Positions 43,580-52,853 are shown, counted from the first letter of the stretch. The stretch: 64,000 nt of DNA from Primorskyibacter flagellatus (GCF_014638275.1 NZ_BMFJ01000001.1:980338-1044337); one strand, 5' to 3'. A program made the numbers and translations. The notes: generated by a model from the sequence alone, not told the origin.

Positions 43580-44671
43580 TTAATCATTCTGGTCCGACTT
43601 GAAAACCGCTTTCTGTAGCGCGGCCACCTGTTCGAACAGCCGGGGCAGGCGGCGCTGGAGCTTGTAGGTTTCAAGATGGGTGTCCATTTTCACGCCGGGA
43701 TAGCCCAGGATCACGCGTCCGGCCGGTATCTTGTTCAGGATCTTGGTGCCGCCGCCCGCGACCACGTTGTCGCCCACGGTGGTGTTGTCCGTCACGCCGA
43801 CCTGACCGCCGAGGATCACGTTGTTGCCGATGACGGTTGATCCGGCCACCCCGACCAGCGCGGCGAACAGGCAGTCACGCCCGATCTTCACATTGTGTGC
43901 GACGTGGCAGAGGTTGTCGATCTTGCAGCCGTTGCCGACCTCCGTCGGGCGGATCGTGCCGCTGTCGATGCAGGAATTCGCGCCCAGCTCCACATCGTCG
44001 CCGACGATCACCGCGCCAAGGGAATGAATACGGATCCAGCTCTGGCCCTCCGCCGTGACGTCGCCGCCGAGAGAGGCGCGGGCCTGTTCGACGGTGGAGA
44101 CCTCGGCCGTGACGAAGCTGTGGCCATCCGATCCGACCACGGCGCCGGGCTGCGCGATGAAGCGGGCGCCGATCTTCACGCGGGCCATCAGGCGCACACC
44201 GCTGTGCAGGGTACCGTCCGTGCCGATTTCGGCATCGGTGCCGATGTAGCACTGCGGGCCGATCACGCAGTTGTCGCCGATCTTCGCACCGGGGCCGATA
44301 TAGGCCATGGGCCCGACCGTCACGTCGGTGCCGATGGTGGCGGAGGGTTCGATCATCGCGGTCGGGTGGATGCCACGCCCGTAGCCCTGTCCGGTGTCCA
44401 TCATCCGGGTGAGCCCCGCCATGGCCACGCGAGGTCGTTTGACGAGGATCGCGGCGGACAGGCCCATGGATTGCCAGTCGGCATCCTCCCACAGCATCGC
44501 GGCGCGGGCGCGGCCCTCGGGCAGGCCCTTGGCGAAGTCTGGTTTCATCGCCAGCGCGATGTCGTCGGGCCCGGCACTGGCCGGTTCGGCGGCACCGGTG
44601 ACAATCAGCGCGGTATCGCCGGCGGCGGTGGCGCCGACGGCATCGGCAATGGCCTGGATGGTGTAGGACAT
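43580..44671 (-). CDS. lpxD: UDP-3-O-acylglucosamine N-acyltransferase
   Basis: A 363-residue LpxD, third step of lipid A synthesis; it transfers a 3-hydroxyacyl chain from ACP. The N-terminal uridine-binding domain covers ~1-100. The left-handed beta-helix follows with hexapeptide repeats (AYIGPGAKIGDNCVIGPQCY; DDVELGANSCIDSGTI) and the catalytic His in LCHVAHNVKIGRD. It leads a row with a specialised ACP and a KAS enzyme. Confidence 0.95.
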   Translation of the reverse strand: MSYTIQAIADAVGATAAGDTALIVTGAAEPASAGPDDIALAMKPDFAKGLPEGRARAAMLWEDADWQSMGLSAAILVKRPRVAMAGLTRMMDTGQGYGRGIHPTAMIEPSATIGTDVTVGPMAYIGPGAKIGDNCVIGPQCYIGTDAEIGTDGTLHSGVRLMARVKIGARFIAQPGAVVGSDGHSFVTAEVSTVEQARASLGGDVTAEGQSWIRIHSLGAVIVGDDVELGANSCIDSGTIRPTEVGNGCKIDNLCHVAHNVKIGRDCLFAALVGVAGSTVIGNNVILGGQVGVTDNTTVGDNVVAGGGTKILNKIPAGRVILGYPGVKMDTHLETYKLQRRLPRLFEQVAALQKAVFKSDQND

Positions 44672-44706
44672 GAGAGGGTCTCCCGGAGCAGTGGCTCCGG
44701 GCCGGG

Positions 44707-46323
44707 TTACCCCTGAACGCCGCGCAGTTCCACCCCCTCGCGTGCGAGGGCGTCCCAGATCAGCGCATCGCGGCCGTAGACGTCGCGGCGATACCCCATG
44801 TGGCCCTTGGGCTGACCGACGGCGGTGCGGTAGATCAGGTGGACGGGCAGGGGGTTTTCAAGATCGACCTGGGTTTCGCGCCCGGTGTTCAGCCGCGCCT
44901 TGAAGAAGCCCTTGGGATCCTCCGTCTGCCAGGCCAGCAGGGCGTAGGCGAAATCGAAAGGGTCGTTCAGCCGGATGCAGCCGTGGCTGAAAGCGCGCAT
45001 GTCACGGGCGAAGAGGCTCTTCGACGGCGTGTCGTGCAGGTATATGTTGTTGGCGTTCGGGAACATGAACTTCACGAGGCCAAGCGCGTTGCGCGCCGAC
45101 GGCGGCTGCTTGAGGTCGAAGGGGAAGTTTCTTTCGTTGTAGGCGGCGAAGTTGACCGCGCTGCGGTCCACGACCTGACCGCGGGCATCGATCAGCTTGA
45201 GGTGGCTGTTGGAGTAGGCGTTGCGCTTGAACGAGGGCAGGTATTCCTTGACCGCGATGGAGCGCGGCACGTTCCAGGTCGGGTTGATGATCATATGCTC
45301 CATCACGTCCGAGAATTCGGGCGTGCGGTGCGTGGACTTGTTTTCCCCGATGACCGAGCGGGTTTCGAAGTAGACCTTGTCGTGGTCGATGATCTTCGCC
45401 TTGAAGTCGGTGAGGTTGACCAGAACGTGGCGCTCTCCGAGATCGCGGTTGATCCAGCGCTCCCGCTCCATTGCGACGATCACGGACTTGAGGCGATCCT
45501 CGGCAGGCGTGTTGATTTCCTTGAGCGTTGTGGCCCCGGCCACGCCATCCTCCGGCAGGCCATGGTCGGCCTGGAATTCGGCGACCGCGCGCTCCATGGC
45601 GCTGTCATAGGTCGTTTCCACTGTGCGCGGCAGGTAGCCGAGCGTCATCAGCCGGTTGCGCAGTTCGATCACCGGCTGGCCGCTGTCCCCGGGCTTGAGG
45701 GCGGAGGCGTGGACAGAGGGCCCGAAGCCGCCCTGTGGCACCAGCGTCTCGAGCCGGAGCTTTTCCCGCATCAGGCGGGCATATTCGGCGCGCTGCGGGT
45801 GCAGGGTGGCGAAGAAGGCGTCCGGGTCGTCGGAGGTGATGCCGTCGAGATAGACCGACGCGGCGCGCAGCGGGATCTCGCGAACGATGCCGGAGTCGAT
45901 CTTCGACGGAGTGAGCACGCCGGTCTGCAGGTCGGCGGCAAAGTCCAGGAACATGCGCGACATCTTCACGTCGAGCAGGGCGCGGTCGCTGTCGGTGCGG
46001 GCGGCGCGCATTGCCTCGATCATCCCGGGGACGTCATAGGCGCGGCCGGGCAGGCCATGGTCGTCGGCACGCTGAAGCGCGGCGAGGAAGGCGCGGCGGC
46101 GGGTGGTGTAGACCTCTCCGGCGCCGGTCCAGACCGGTTCGAACTGGTGATCGCGGTAAAACGCGGCGAGGTCGCGGTCCGGCGCGGCGGCCTCGGCCAC
46201 GGTCTGCTGGAACAGGGTGACCTGAACCGTCAACCCGTCATCCTGCGCAAGCGCGGCCCCGGACAACGCCAGGCCAAGCGCGAGGGAGGAGGACAGGAGC
46301 CGGGTGCGGATCGCCAGTTTCAT
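44707..46323 (-). CDS. L,D-transpeptidase (YcbB-like) with peptidoglycan-binding domain
   Basis: A 538-residue secreted enzyme. A signal peptide (RLLSSSLALGLALSGAALA) leads a scaffold region, a PG_binding_1 domain near residues 200-275 (GDSGQPVIELRNRLMTLGYL) and a YkuD catalytic domain (VLVNLTDFKAKIIDHDKVYF onward). The active-site motif FSHGCIRLNDPFDFA near residue 445 has the nucleophilic Cys. It forms 3-3 crosslinks in peptidoglycan. It ends 35 bases before lpxD. A divergent DUF882 protein, also a cell-wall type, lies upstream. Confidence 0.92.
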   Translation of the reverse strand: MKLAIRTRLLSSSLALGLALSGAALAQDDGLTVQVTLFQQTVAEAAAPDRDLAAFYRDHQFEPVWTGAGEVYTTRRRAFLAALQRADDHGLPGRAYDVPGMIEAMRAARTDSDRALLDVKMSRMFLDFAADLQTGVLTPSKIDSGIVREIPLRAASVYLDGITSDDPDAFFATLHPQRAEYARLMREKLRLETLVPQGGFGPSVHASALKPGDSGQPVIELRNRLMTLGYLPRTVETTYDSAMERAVAEFQADHGLPEDGVAGATTLKEINTPAEDRLKSVIVAMERERWINRDLGERHVLVNLTDFKAKIIDHDKVYFETRSVIGENKSTHRTPEFSDVMEHMIINPTWNVPRSIAVKEYLPSFKRNAYSNSHLKLIDARGQVVDRSAVNFAAYNERNFPFDLKQPPSARNALGLVKFMFPNANNIYLHDTPSKSLFARDMRAFSHGCIRLNDPFDFAYALLAWQTEDPKGFFKARLNTGRETQVDLENPLPVHLIYRTAVGQPKGHMGYRRDVYGRDALIWDALAREGVELRGVQG

Positions 46324-46631
46324 GCAAAAATCCTTTGAAAACGTGTTGCTGGAAGCGTGGCGAGTTTCCGCCCGGCCTGTCCACTCACAAAAGGTTCAAT
46401 CGCCAAACATCCTTTCCGGTGATGCAGTGCGGTTACGCCCGAGTCGTAAATGGAGGATTTCCAGACCATGGGCAAAATCCCGCCTAAACGGCAATTGTGG
46501 TTAAAAGGCGCGGGAAAACGGCCTTGGTCCACGGGGCGCCGTATGCGATAAACGGGATGCATCTGGGGATAAGATGCAAAACTGGCTGCGTAACATCGTG
46601 GTCCAAGGTAGCGACGGGACAGGCGCGAAAC
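46324..46631. other. Divergent intergenic region between two cell-wall genes
   Basis: Contains a perfect seven-pair inverted repeat TGCATCT (46558-46564)/AGATGCA (46572-46578) about 55 bases before the DUF882 start. A 27-codon basic frame at 46,468-46,551 with GGAGG upstream is possible but unsupported. No terminator seen. Confidence 0.5.
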
Positions 46632-47201
46632 ATGGCAATCGAAAGCTCGGCGAGCATCTCGCGGCGTGCACTTCTTGGTGCATTCGCGGCAACGGCGGTG
46701 GTAGCCGCCCCCACTTACTCCAAGGCGGCAGGCCTGCTGAAAAACGCGGGCGATATCAGGCGGATCAAGATGTATTCGTCCCGGACCGGCGAGCGGATCG
46801 ACATGATCTACTGGGTCGAGGGACATTACATCAAGGACGCCGTCGAAGAGATCAATCACTTCATGCGCGACTGGCGCACCGACACGGCCTCCAAGATGGA
46901 TCTGCGGACTGTGGATATCATGGCCGCGTCGCACAACCTGCTGGATGTCAGCGAACCCTACATGCTTCTGTCGGGTTACCGCACGCCGCAGACCAACGCG
47001 ATGCTGCGGTCGCGGTCGCGCAACGTGGCGCGCAATTCGCTGCACATGAAGGGTCAGGCGGCAGACCTGCGGTTGTCCTCGCGGTCGGTGAACCAGATGG
47101 CCCGCGCTGCCTCTGCCTGCCACGCAGGCGGGGTCGGGCGCTACAGCGGATCGAACTTCGTCCACATGGACTGCGGCCCGGTGCGGACCTGGGGCGGCTG
47201 A
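46632..47201 (+). CDS. DUF882/YcbK-type M15-like peptidase, Tat substrate
   Basis: A 189-residue protein. The leader SISRRALLGAFAATAVVAAP is a Tat signal. The catalytic part matches DUF882 (peptidase M15-like, YcbK): DIMAASHNLLD, LSGYRTPQTNAML, NSLHMKGQAADLRL and FVHMDCGPVRTWGG, with His/Asp/His zinc ligands (HMKGQAAD, HMD). It likely trims peptidoglycan or its peptides. It is divergent from the L,D-transpeptidase, the same pairing as ycbB-ycbK in E. coli. Confidence 0.92.
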   Translation: MAIESSASISRRALLGAFAATAVVAAPTYSKAAGLLKNAGDIRRIKMYSSRTGERIDMIYWVEGHYIKDAVEEINHFMRDWRTDTASKMDLRTVDIMAASHNLLDVSEPYMLLSGYRTPQTNAMLRSRSRNVARNSLHMKGQAADLRLSSRSVNQMARAASACHAGGVGRYSGSNFVHMDCGPVRTWGG

Positions 47202-47248
47202 TCGCTCTGCTGCTCGGGCCCGATCCGGTTCGGACCGGTCAGGCAAAG

Positions 47249-47280
47249 AAAAACGCCAGCCCCGTGAGGCTGGCGTTTTT
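47249..47280. terminator. Two-way intrinsic terminator
   Basis: AAAAACGCCAGCC (47249-47261), loop CCGTGA, GGCTGGCGTTTTT (47268-47280): thirteen perfect pairs with T-runs on both strands, between the convergent DUF882 and IalB genes. Confidence 0.93.
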
Positions 47281-47301
47281 CGTTTCCGCGGTGTGTCCCG
47301 C

Positions 47302-47979
47302 TTATTCGGATTTGGCCGGAACCGGAGAGGGATCGATCTTGTCGAACCCGGCGGTGAACCCGGCGAGAGATATGTTCAGCGTCACCGGCTGGTCGGCGCG
47401 TTCGTAGGAGAAGATCGTCAGCGTCGCGCTGCTTCCGGCCTTGAAGGCTGAGACGTCTGCGGCCAGGAAACCGATGCGCGCGAAGCAGGCGCTGTTGTCG
47501 CAGAAGGCATAGCGATAGACCTTGCCCTGGCTGTTGCCGACCGCGATGCGCATGTCGCGGGCCAGCGCCGTGCCGAGCGGGACGATGATCGTGCCACCAG
47601 CCGCGACCTGACCGCCGGCGGGCAGCTTTTCGATGATGACCTCGGCGACCGGGTTGCCTTCCTCACCGCGCAGCAACTGGTACAGCTGGCAGGGCTCTTT
47701 AGTGCCCTCTTCCTGCTTGATGCACTGGATCTGCCAGTCGGAGACGTCTTCCTTGATGTAGGGCTGGCCGATCTGCGGACCTTCGGGCTGCCCGGTGTCG
47801 AGATCGGAGGGCGCGGCCTCGGTCGTCTGTGCAGGCGCCGTTTCCGGTGCGGGGGTGGTTTCGGCTGCGGGTGCGGTTTCGGTCGTCGTGCCACTTGTCG
47901 TGCCGGTGGTCTGGGCCATCGCGGCGCCGGTGAAGGCGGCCATGGCCAGAACGGAGATCAAGGTCTTGGTCTTGAGCAT
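47302..47979 (-). CDS. Invasion-associated locus B (IalB) family protein
   Basis: A 225-residue secreted protein. A signal peptide (LISVLAMAAFTGAAMA) is followed by a Thr/Pro/Ala-rich low-complexity segment (~20-60), then the IalB domain from ~75 (VSDWQIQCIKQEEGTKEPCQ) with two Cys pairs (IQC...EPC and AFCDNSACF). The fold is a periplasmic beta-sandwich. Despite the name, the role in free-living bacteria is unknown. Terminator shared with the DUF882 gene. Confidence 0.88.
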   Translation of the reverse strand: MLKTKTLISVLAMAAFTGAAMAQTTGTTSGTTTETAPAAETTPAPETAPAQTTEAAPSDLDTGQPEGPQIGQPYIKEDVSDWQIQCIKQEEGTKEPCQLYQLLRGEEGNPVAEVIIEKLPAGGQVAAGGTIIVPLGTALARDMRIAVGNSQGKVYRYAFCDNSACFARIGFLAADVSAFKAGSSATLTIFSYERADQPVTLNISLAGFTAGFDKIDPSPVPAKSE

Positions 47980-48012
47980 TTCGGGTCCGTGTTCTTGGTT
48001 GGAGTTGCAGGG

Positions 48013-48041
48013 GGCCTATCATCTTGCCCCGCCCTTGTCAG
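48013..48041 (-). promoter_or_regulatory. Candidate promoter for the IalB gene
   Basis: Read leftward: CTGACA (48036-48041), 17-base spacer, TAGGCC (48013-48018). The -35 is good and the -10 poor, so confidence is low. It lies about 40-60 bases before the start codon. Confidence 0.3.
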
Positions 48042-48103
48042 GCGAAATCCTGAGGGGGATGCCGCCATCGTGACCACCCCGGCGGGGTGTCGCCTGACAC
48101 GCG

Positions 48104-48127
48104 AAAGGGAACCCGAAGGTTCCCTTT
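48104..48127 (+). other. Tetraloop hairpin in the IalB/HerA-like intergenic region
   Basis: AAAGGGAACC (48104-48113), CGAA, GGTTCCCTTT (48118-48127): ten perfect pairs, followed on the plus strand by CTCTTTCTCC. No plus-strand gene ends here, so it may terminate an unannotated small RNA or, read leftward, sit in the IalB leader. Confidence 0.45.
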
Positions 48128-48160
48128 CTCTTTCTCCCTGTCGGACTGGCCGACTTATGT

Positions 48161-48189
48161 TTGACCAGACGCTAGGCGGTTTGTAACAG
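48161..48189 (+). promoter_or_regulatory. Candidate promoter for the HerA-like gene
   Basis: TTGACC (48161-48166), 17-base spacer, TAACAG (48184-48189). Predicted start near 48,196 leaves a leader of about 256 bases before ATG 48452. Confidence 0.45.
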
Positions 48190-48308
48190 TCCGTCAACAG
48201 GGTTTTTCGCCTGAAAATCGCCGTGGATTCACTTGTGTAAGGGGCGCTGCGAAAGTGAACAGCGTCAATCTTCCATCCCTTGTGTACAGGATCGGACACG
48301 GAAAAGGA

Positions 48309-48326
48309 CCGTGCCCGAAGGCACGG
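48309..48326 (+). other. Hairpin in the HerA-like leader
   Basis: CCGTGCC (48309-48315), CGAA, GGCACGG (48320-48326). The loop CGAA is the same as in the hairpin at 48,104. AGGGAGGAAG follows 20 bases later. It may be a regulatory or stabilising 5' stem-loop. Confidence 0.4.
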
Positions 48327-48451
48327 CCAGTCAACAGGGAGGAAGTCCGTCGCCGCAAGAGGACATGAGCGGCGACAGATTTGATACTGGCAGACAGAGG
48401 TTAAGATTGTATGGTCGCCCGCGACGAAATTTTCGGATCGGGGAACGGGCC

Positions 48452-50014
48452 ATGGACGGACATGTCTTCATCGGGGGTGGCGGAGAGGACTATGCAGTCC
48501 AGCAGGGTCTGGCGCTGAAATACGCCAACCGGCACGGGCTGGTCGCCGGGGCGACCGGGACAGGCAAGTCGGTGACGCTGCAGATCATGGCCGAGGGCTT
48601 CTCGGCCGCCGGGGTGCCGGTCTTCCTGTCGGATGTGAAGGGCGATCTGTCGGGCCTGTCCGATGCCGGGTCCGAGACATTCAAGCTGCACGGCGCCTTC
48701 ATGGAACGTGTGGATAAGATGGGCTTTTCCGACTTCCGCTACGAGAAGTTCCCGGTGCTTTTCTGGGACCTCTTCGGAGAACAGGGGCATCCCGTCCGCA
48801 CCACGATCAGCGAGATGGGGCCGCTGCTGCTGTCGCGGCTCATGGAGCTGACGGAGGCGCAAGAAGGCGTGCTCAACATCGTCTTCCGCGTGGCGGACGA
48901 AGAGGGGATGGCGCTGCTCGATCTCAAGGACCTGCAGGCGCTGCTGGTCTGGGTCGGGGAGCAGCGGGACGCGCTGAGCCTGCGGTACGGCAACGTCTCA
49001 CCGGCGTCGATCGGTGCGATCCAGCGGCGGCTTCTGGTGCTGGAGAACCAGGGCGGGGCGAAGCTGTTCGGGGAACCGGCGCTGGACCTGTCTGACATGA
49101 TGCGCACCGATACGGACGGGCGCGGCATGATTTCGATCCTCGCCGCCGACACGCTGATGGCCTCGCCGCGGCTTTACGCGACCTTCCTGCTCTGGTTGCT
49201 GTCGGAGCTGTTCGAGACCCTGCCGGAGGTCGGCGATCCAGACAAGCCGAAGATGGTCTTCTTCTTCGACGAGGCGCATCTGCTGTTCGACGACGCCCCC
49301 AAGGCGCTGGTCGACAAGGTGGAGCAGGTGGCGCGGCTGATCCGTTCCAAGGGGGTGGGCATCTATTTCATCACGCAGAACCCGGCGGACGTGCCCGAGG
49401 ATATCCTCGGCCAGCTTGGCAACCGGGTGCAGCATGCGCTCCGGGCCTTCACCGCGAAGGACCGGAAAGAGCTGAAGCTGGCGGCGGAGACCTATCGCGA
49501 GAACCCCCGCTTCAACACGGAGGACGCGATCCGCGAGGTCGGCGTGGGAGAGGCGGTGACGTCCTTCCTGCAGCCCAAGGGCGTGCCGGGGATCGTGGAG
49601 CGGACACTGATCCGGCCGCCATCCTCCAAGCTGGGGCCGGTCGATGTTTCCGTGCGGCGGGCGGTGATCGACGGCTCCCCGATCGCGGGAAAATACGAAA
49701 CGCTGAAGGACCGGGAGAGCGCCTACGAGATTCTCACCCGCCGCGCGGCAGAGGCTGCGCGGGAGGCGGAGGCGGCCGAGAAGCGCGAGGCGGAGGCCGA
49801 GGCGCGGGCCGAACGCGAGGCGGAGGAAGAACGGGAATACCGGTCGGCCCGTCGTTATTCGCCGGGCGGGTCGCGCAAGACCACCAGCCGGTCCCGGCGG
49901 GAGCCGGACACGCTTGGCGGGGCGCTTGGCAAGGCGATCATCAAGGAGTTGGGCGGAACCACCGGCAAGCGGATCGTGCGCGGGATCCTCGGCGGGCTGT
50001 TCAAGGCGCGGTAA
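48452..50014 (+). CDS. HerA-like ATPase, DUF853 family
   Basis: A 520-residue P-loop ATPase. ANRHGLVAGATGTGKSVTLQ (residues ~26-45) has Walker A and KMVFFFDEAHLLFDDAPKAL (~267) has Walker B. The SKGVGIYFITQNPADVPEDI block and an arginine-finger region complete the HerA/FtsK-like core. From ~420 a charged Ala/Glu/Arg coiled coil (EAAREAEAAEKREAEAEARA) leads to a Gly-rich tail. DUF853 proteins are widespread with no settled role. ATG 48452 was chosen because the family motif starts right after it (HVFIGGGGEDY); longer frames run into the leader. Confidence 0.88.
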   Translation: MDGHVFIGGGGEDYAVQQGLALKYANRHGLVAGATGTGKSVTLQIMAEGFSAAGVPVFLSDVKGDLSGLSDAGSETFKLHGAFMERVDKMGFSDFRYEKFPVLFWDLFGEQGHPVRTTISEMGPLLLSRLMELTEAQEGVLNIVFRVADEEGMALLDLKDLQALLVWVGEQRDALSLRYGNVSPASIGAIQRRLLVLENQGGAKLFGEPALDLSDMMRTDTDGRGMISILAADTLMASPRLYATFLLWLLSELFETLPEVGDPDKPKMVFFFDEAHLLFDDAPKALVDKVEQVARLIRSKGVGIYFITQNPADVPEDILGQLGNRVQHALRAFTAKDRKELKLAAETYRENPRFNTEDAIREVGVGEAVTSFLQPKGVPGIVERTLIRPPSSKLGPVDVSVRRAVIDGSPIAGKYETLKDRESAYEILTRRAAEAAREAEAAEKREAEAEARAEREAEEEREYRSARRYSPGGSRKTTSRSRREPDTLGGALGKAIIKELGGTTGKRIVRGILGGLFKAR

Positions 50015-50021
50015 AGGATCT

Positions 50022-50078
50022 CCGGGCCGAGGCCCGGCCTACTTTCTGTGGCGCCGTAGATCGAGCCTCAGCCCGGCT
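50022..50078. repeat. REP-like element, second copy
   Basis: CCGGGCCGAGGCCCGGCCTA plus C (50022-50042) is an arm like those at 20,075-20,153. A degenerate opposite arm, GTAGATCGAGCCTCAGCCCG plus GC, follows at ~50,055-50,076. Located eight bases after the HerA-like gene. Confidence 0.6.
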
Positions 50079-50183
50079 ACGCGACGCCAATACCGTTCAG
50101 GGTATGGTGCCGTCATGAACGCACCCGGCCCGATGCGGACGCGAAGCGCCCCGGGCAGCGACCGACCGCCGCCCTCTGTCGGA

Positions 50184-50690
50184 TCAGTCCGCGCCGCGAT
50201 AGGGCTTCACATATTGCATCGCCATGTCCCAGGGGAAGAAAATCCACGTGTCCTGAGAGACTTCGGTGATGAAGGTGTCCACCTGGGCGCGGCCCTTGGG
50301 CTTGGCATAGACGGTGGCGAAATGTGCCTGCGGATAAAGCTGGCGCACCATTTCAAGCGTCTTGCCGCTGTCTACTAGGTCGTCGACGATCAGGATCCCG
50401 GTGCCGTCGCCCATCATGACGGCGTCCGGCGCCTTCAGCACCTCGGCCTCTCCCTGTGCCTGATGGTGGTAGGACTTCACCGAAATCGTGTCGACCGTGC
50501 GGATGTCGAGTTCCCGCGCCACGATCATCGCCGGGGCCATGCCGCCGCGGGTGATCGCCACAACGGCCTTCCACGATCCGCCTTCGCCGGGCCCGTGCTT
50601 GTCCAGCCGCCATGCCAGCGCCCGGCTGTCGCGGTGGATCTGGTCCCAGCTGACGTGGAAGCCTTTTTCATGGGGCAGGAGGTCGGACAT
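50184..50690 (-). CDS. gpt: Xanthine phosphoribosyltransferase
   Basis: A 168-residue Gpt-like purine salvage enzyme. It begins [20 protein letters not shown], has the [20 protein letters not shown] block, and the PRPP motif [20 protein letters not shown] (residues ~98-117). The C-terminal WIFFPWDM fits xanthine/guanine type. It follows the LysE gene by ten bases. Confidence 0.93.
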   Translation of the reverse strand: MSDLLPHEKGFHVSWDQIHRDSRALAWRLDKHGPGEGGSWKAVVAITRGGMAPAMIVARELDIRTVDTISVKSYHHQAQGEAEVLKAPDAVMMGDGTGILIVDDLVDSGKTLEMVRQLYPQAHFATVYAKPKGRAQVDTFITEVSQDTWIFFPWDMAMQYVKPYRGAD

Positions 50691-50700
50691 GGTGGCTCCT

Positions 50701-51315
50701 TCAGGTCAGGGCGATCTTGAGGCCGAAGAGGCCCAGGAAACTGCCGAACGCACGATCAGTCCAGGCCTTGGCGCGGACATAGGCGCGGCGCGGCTGCGGC
50801 AGCGAGAAGAGCCGCGCCACCACGATATACCACAGGGTTTCGTTGATGAAGATTGCGGTGACAAGCAGTGCGAGCGTCGCAAGCGGTGTTCCGGCGGGCA
50901 CGAGACCGACGAAGACCGCACCGAAGAACACCGCCGTCTTGGGGTTGGAGGCAAAGGTCAGCAACCCGAACCGCAGGGCGCGCGCGAAAGTCATTGCCTC
51001 CTGCGTCGATGCCTCGAGGTCCAGCGGCTCTGTCGCATGCCGCCACATCTGGACCGCGATCCACATCAGGAATGCGCCGCCGACGATCTTGAGGGCGAGG
51101 AACAGGCCTGGCACCAGTTCGAACAGCAGGGCGAGCCCCGCCAGTGCCGCCACGGCCCAGAGCGCGGCGCCCAGACCAAATCCGACCGCCAGTCCGACCG
51201 CGGTACGGAACCCCCGTGTCACGGCGATCCGAAGACAGACCACAAAGCTGGGCCCCGGCGACATGGCCGCCAGCAGGTGAATCAGAATGACGGAGACGAA
51301 GGCGGCGGTCGTCAT
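50701..51315 (-). CDS. LysE/RhtB family exporter
   Basis: A 204-residue inner-membrane transporter with about six spans. The N-terminal [20 protein letters not shown] motif (PGP) is the LysE/RhtB signature; [20 protein letters not shown] and [20 protein letters not shown] follow. It likely exports an amino acid or derivative; the substrate is unknown. Middle gene of fabI-lysE-gpt, ten bases from each neighbour. Confidence 0.88.
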   Translation of the reverse strand: MTTAAFVSVILIHLLAAMSPGPSFVVCLRIAVTRGFRTAVGLAVGFGLGAALWAVAALAGLALLFELVPGLFLALKIVGGAFLMWIAVQMWRHATEPLDLEASTQEAMTFARALRFGLLTFASNPKTAVFFGAVFVGLVPAGTPLATLALLVTAIFINETLWYIVVARLFSLPQPRRAYVRAKAWTDRAFGSFLGLFGLKIALT

Positions 51316-51325
51316 GGGCGCGGGT

Positions 51326-52144
51326 TCAGTCCTCTTTCCCGCCCTTGTGGATGTCGGGCGCGTCCACGGCTTTCATGCCGACGATATGATAGCCGCTGTC
51401 GACATGCAGGTTCTCACCGGTAACGCCGGACCCGAGATCGGACAGCAGGTAGAGCGCGGATTTGCCGACGTCGTCGATGGTCACGTTGCGCCGCAGCGGA
51501 GAGTTCAGTTCGTTCCATTTCAGGATGTAGCGGAAGTCGCCAATGCCGGAGGCGGCGAGCGTCTTGATCGGCCCCGCGGAGATCGCGTTGACGCGGATGC
51601 CGTCCTTGCCCAGGTCCTCGGCCAGATACTTGACCGAGGCCTCCAGCGCCGCCTTGGCGACGCCCATCACGTTGTAGTGGGGCATGACCTGTTCGGCGCC
51701 GTAATAGGTCAGGGTCAGCATGGACCCGCCCTCGGGCATCAGCTTCTCCGCCCGCTGCGCCACGGCGGTGAAGGAGTAGACCGAGACATCCATCGTCATC
51801 GCGAAGTTGCCGCGCGAGGTGTCGATGTAGCGCCCGCGCAGTTCATTCTTGTCGGAAAAGCCGATCGCATGGACGAGGAAGTCGAGCTTGCCCCACTTGG
51901 CTTCGATCTCTGCGAAGGCGGCGTCGATAGAGGCCTCGTCTGCCACGTCGCAGTCGATCATCGTGGTGACGCCAAGCTGTTCGGCCAGCGGGGCCACGCG
52001 TTTGCGGAAGGCCTCACCCATGTAGGAGAAGGCAAGCTCGGCACCGGCGTCGGCACAGGCCCTTGCAATTCCCCAGGCAATCGACTTGTCATTCGCGAGG
52101 CCCATGATGAGCCCACGCTTGCCTGCAAGCAGTTGATTTGACAT
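51326..52144 (-). CDS. fabI: Enoyl-ACP reductase I
   Basis: A 272-residue FabI, the last reduction in fatty acid elongation. The atypical NADH motif is [20 protein letters not shown] (residues 11-30). The catalytic pair is Tyr157 and Lys164 ([20 protein letters not shown]), with the second tyrosine in TLTYYGAEQ. The C-terminal [18 protein letters not shown] is typical. Starts divergently from pdxH and leads an operon with lysE and gpt. Confidence 0.95.
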   Translation of the reverse strand: MSNQLLAGKRGLIMGLANDKSIAWGIARACADAGAELAFSYMGEAFRKRVAPLAEQLGVTTMIDCDVADEASIDAAFAEIEAKWGKLDFLVHAIGFSDKNELRGRYIDTSRGNFAMTMDVSVYSFTAVAQRAEKLMPEGGSMLTLTYYGAEQVMPHYNVMGVAKAALEASVKYLAEDLGKDGIRVNAISAGPIKTLAASGIGDFRYILKWNELNSPLRRNVTIDDVGKSALYLLSDLGSGVTGENLHVDSGYHIVGMKAVDAPDIHKGGKED

Positions 52145-52247
52145 CGCGCCAATCCCGCCCTCTGGTTTCCTTCAGGTTCCTTTAGGCGATAGGCTGGGCC
52201 GCATCAAGCCCGGTGCCGGTCACCGGGACAGGAAGGAGAGCCAGAGC

Positions 52248-52853
52248 GTGAGCGACAGAGACGGTCTTTTTGCGGGGGAGGACCCCTTTGCGATCATCCG
52301 GTCGTGGATGGCCGAGGCCGAGCAGAGCGAGCCCAATGATCCCAATGCGATAGCACTTGCCACGGTGGATGCGGACGGGATGCCGAATTCGCGGATGGTG
52401 CTCTTGAAAGAGGTCGAGGACGATGGTTTCGTGTTCTACACGAACTATGGAAGCGCCAAGGCGGAAGAAATCGGTGCGACGGGACGTGCGGCCTTCGTCA
52501 TGCACTGGAAGTCGCTGAGGCGGCAGGTCCGCGTTCGGGGCATGGTCAGCCGGGAAGACGGGCCGCAGGCGGATGCCTACTACCGGTCCCGGTCGCTCAA
52601 GTCGCGGCTCGGAGCCTGGGCGTCGGAACAGTCCCGCCCGCTGTCGTCGCGCGCGGCATTGGTCGCCGAAGTGGCCAAAGTGACCGCGCGTCACGGGACC
52701 AATCCGGACCGTCCGCCGTTCTGGGGCGGATTCCGGATCGTTCCGGTAGAGATCGAGTTCTGGGCCGACGGTGCGTTCCGGCTCCACGACCGGTTCAGGT
52801 GGACCCGGACGGACCCTGCGTCAGGCTGGTCGGTGACACGTCTTAACCCCTGA
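52248..52853 (+). CDS. pdxH: Pyridoxamine/pyridoxine 5'-phosphate oxidase
   Basis: A 201-residue flavoprotein for pyridoxal phosphate synthesis. It starts at GTG 52248, with GGAAGGAGA upstream. Blocks [37 protein letters not shown] and the C-terminal [17 protein letters not shown] (the conserved RLxP end) are all present. Divergent from fabI across a 103-base gap. Together with pdxA in the window it covers two steps of vitamin B6 metabolism. Confidence 0.95.
   Translation: MSDRDGLFAGEDPFAIIRSWMAEAEQSEPNDPNAIALATVDADGMPNSRMVLLKEVEDDGFVFYTNYGSAKAEEIGATGRAAFVMHWKSLRRQVRVRGMVSREDGPQADAYYRSRSLKSRLGAWASEQSRPLSSRAALVAEVAKVTARHGTNPDRPPFWGGFRIVPVEIEFWADGAFRLHDRFRWTRTDPASGWSVTRLNP

Noticed and set aside
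46468..46551. 27-codon basic frame with GGAGG upstream, before the DUF882 gene
   Set aside because: Spacing is long and the peptide has no pattern; likely chance in a promoter region.
47989..48186. 65-codon forward frame in the IalB/HerA-like gap
   Set aside because: It spans the CGAA hairpin and the promoter candidate; composition does not look coding.
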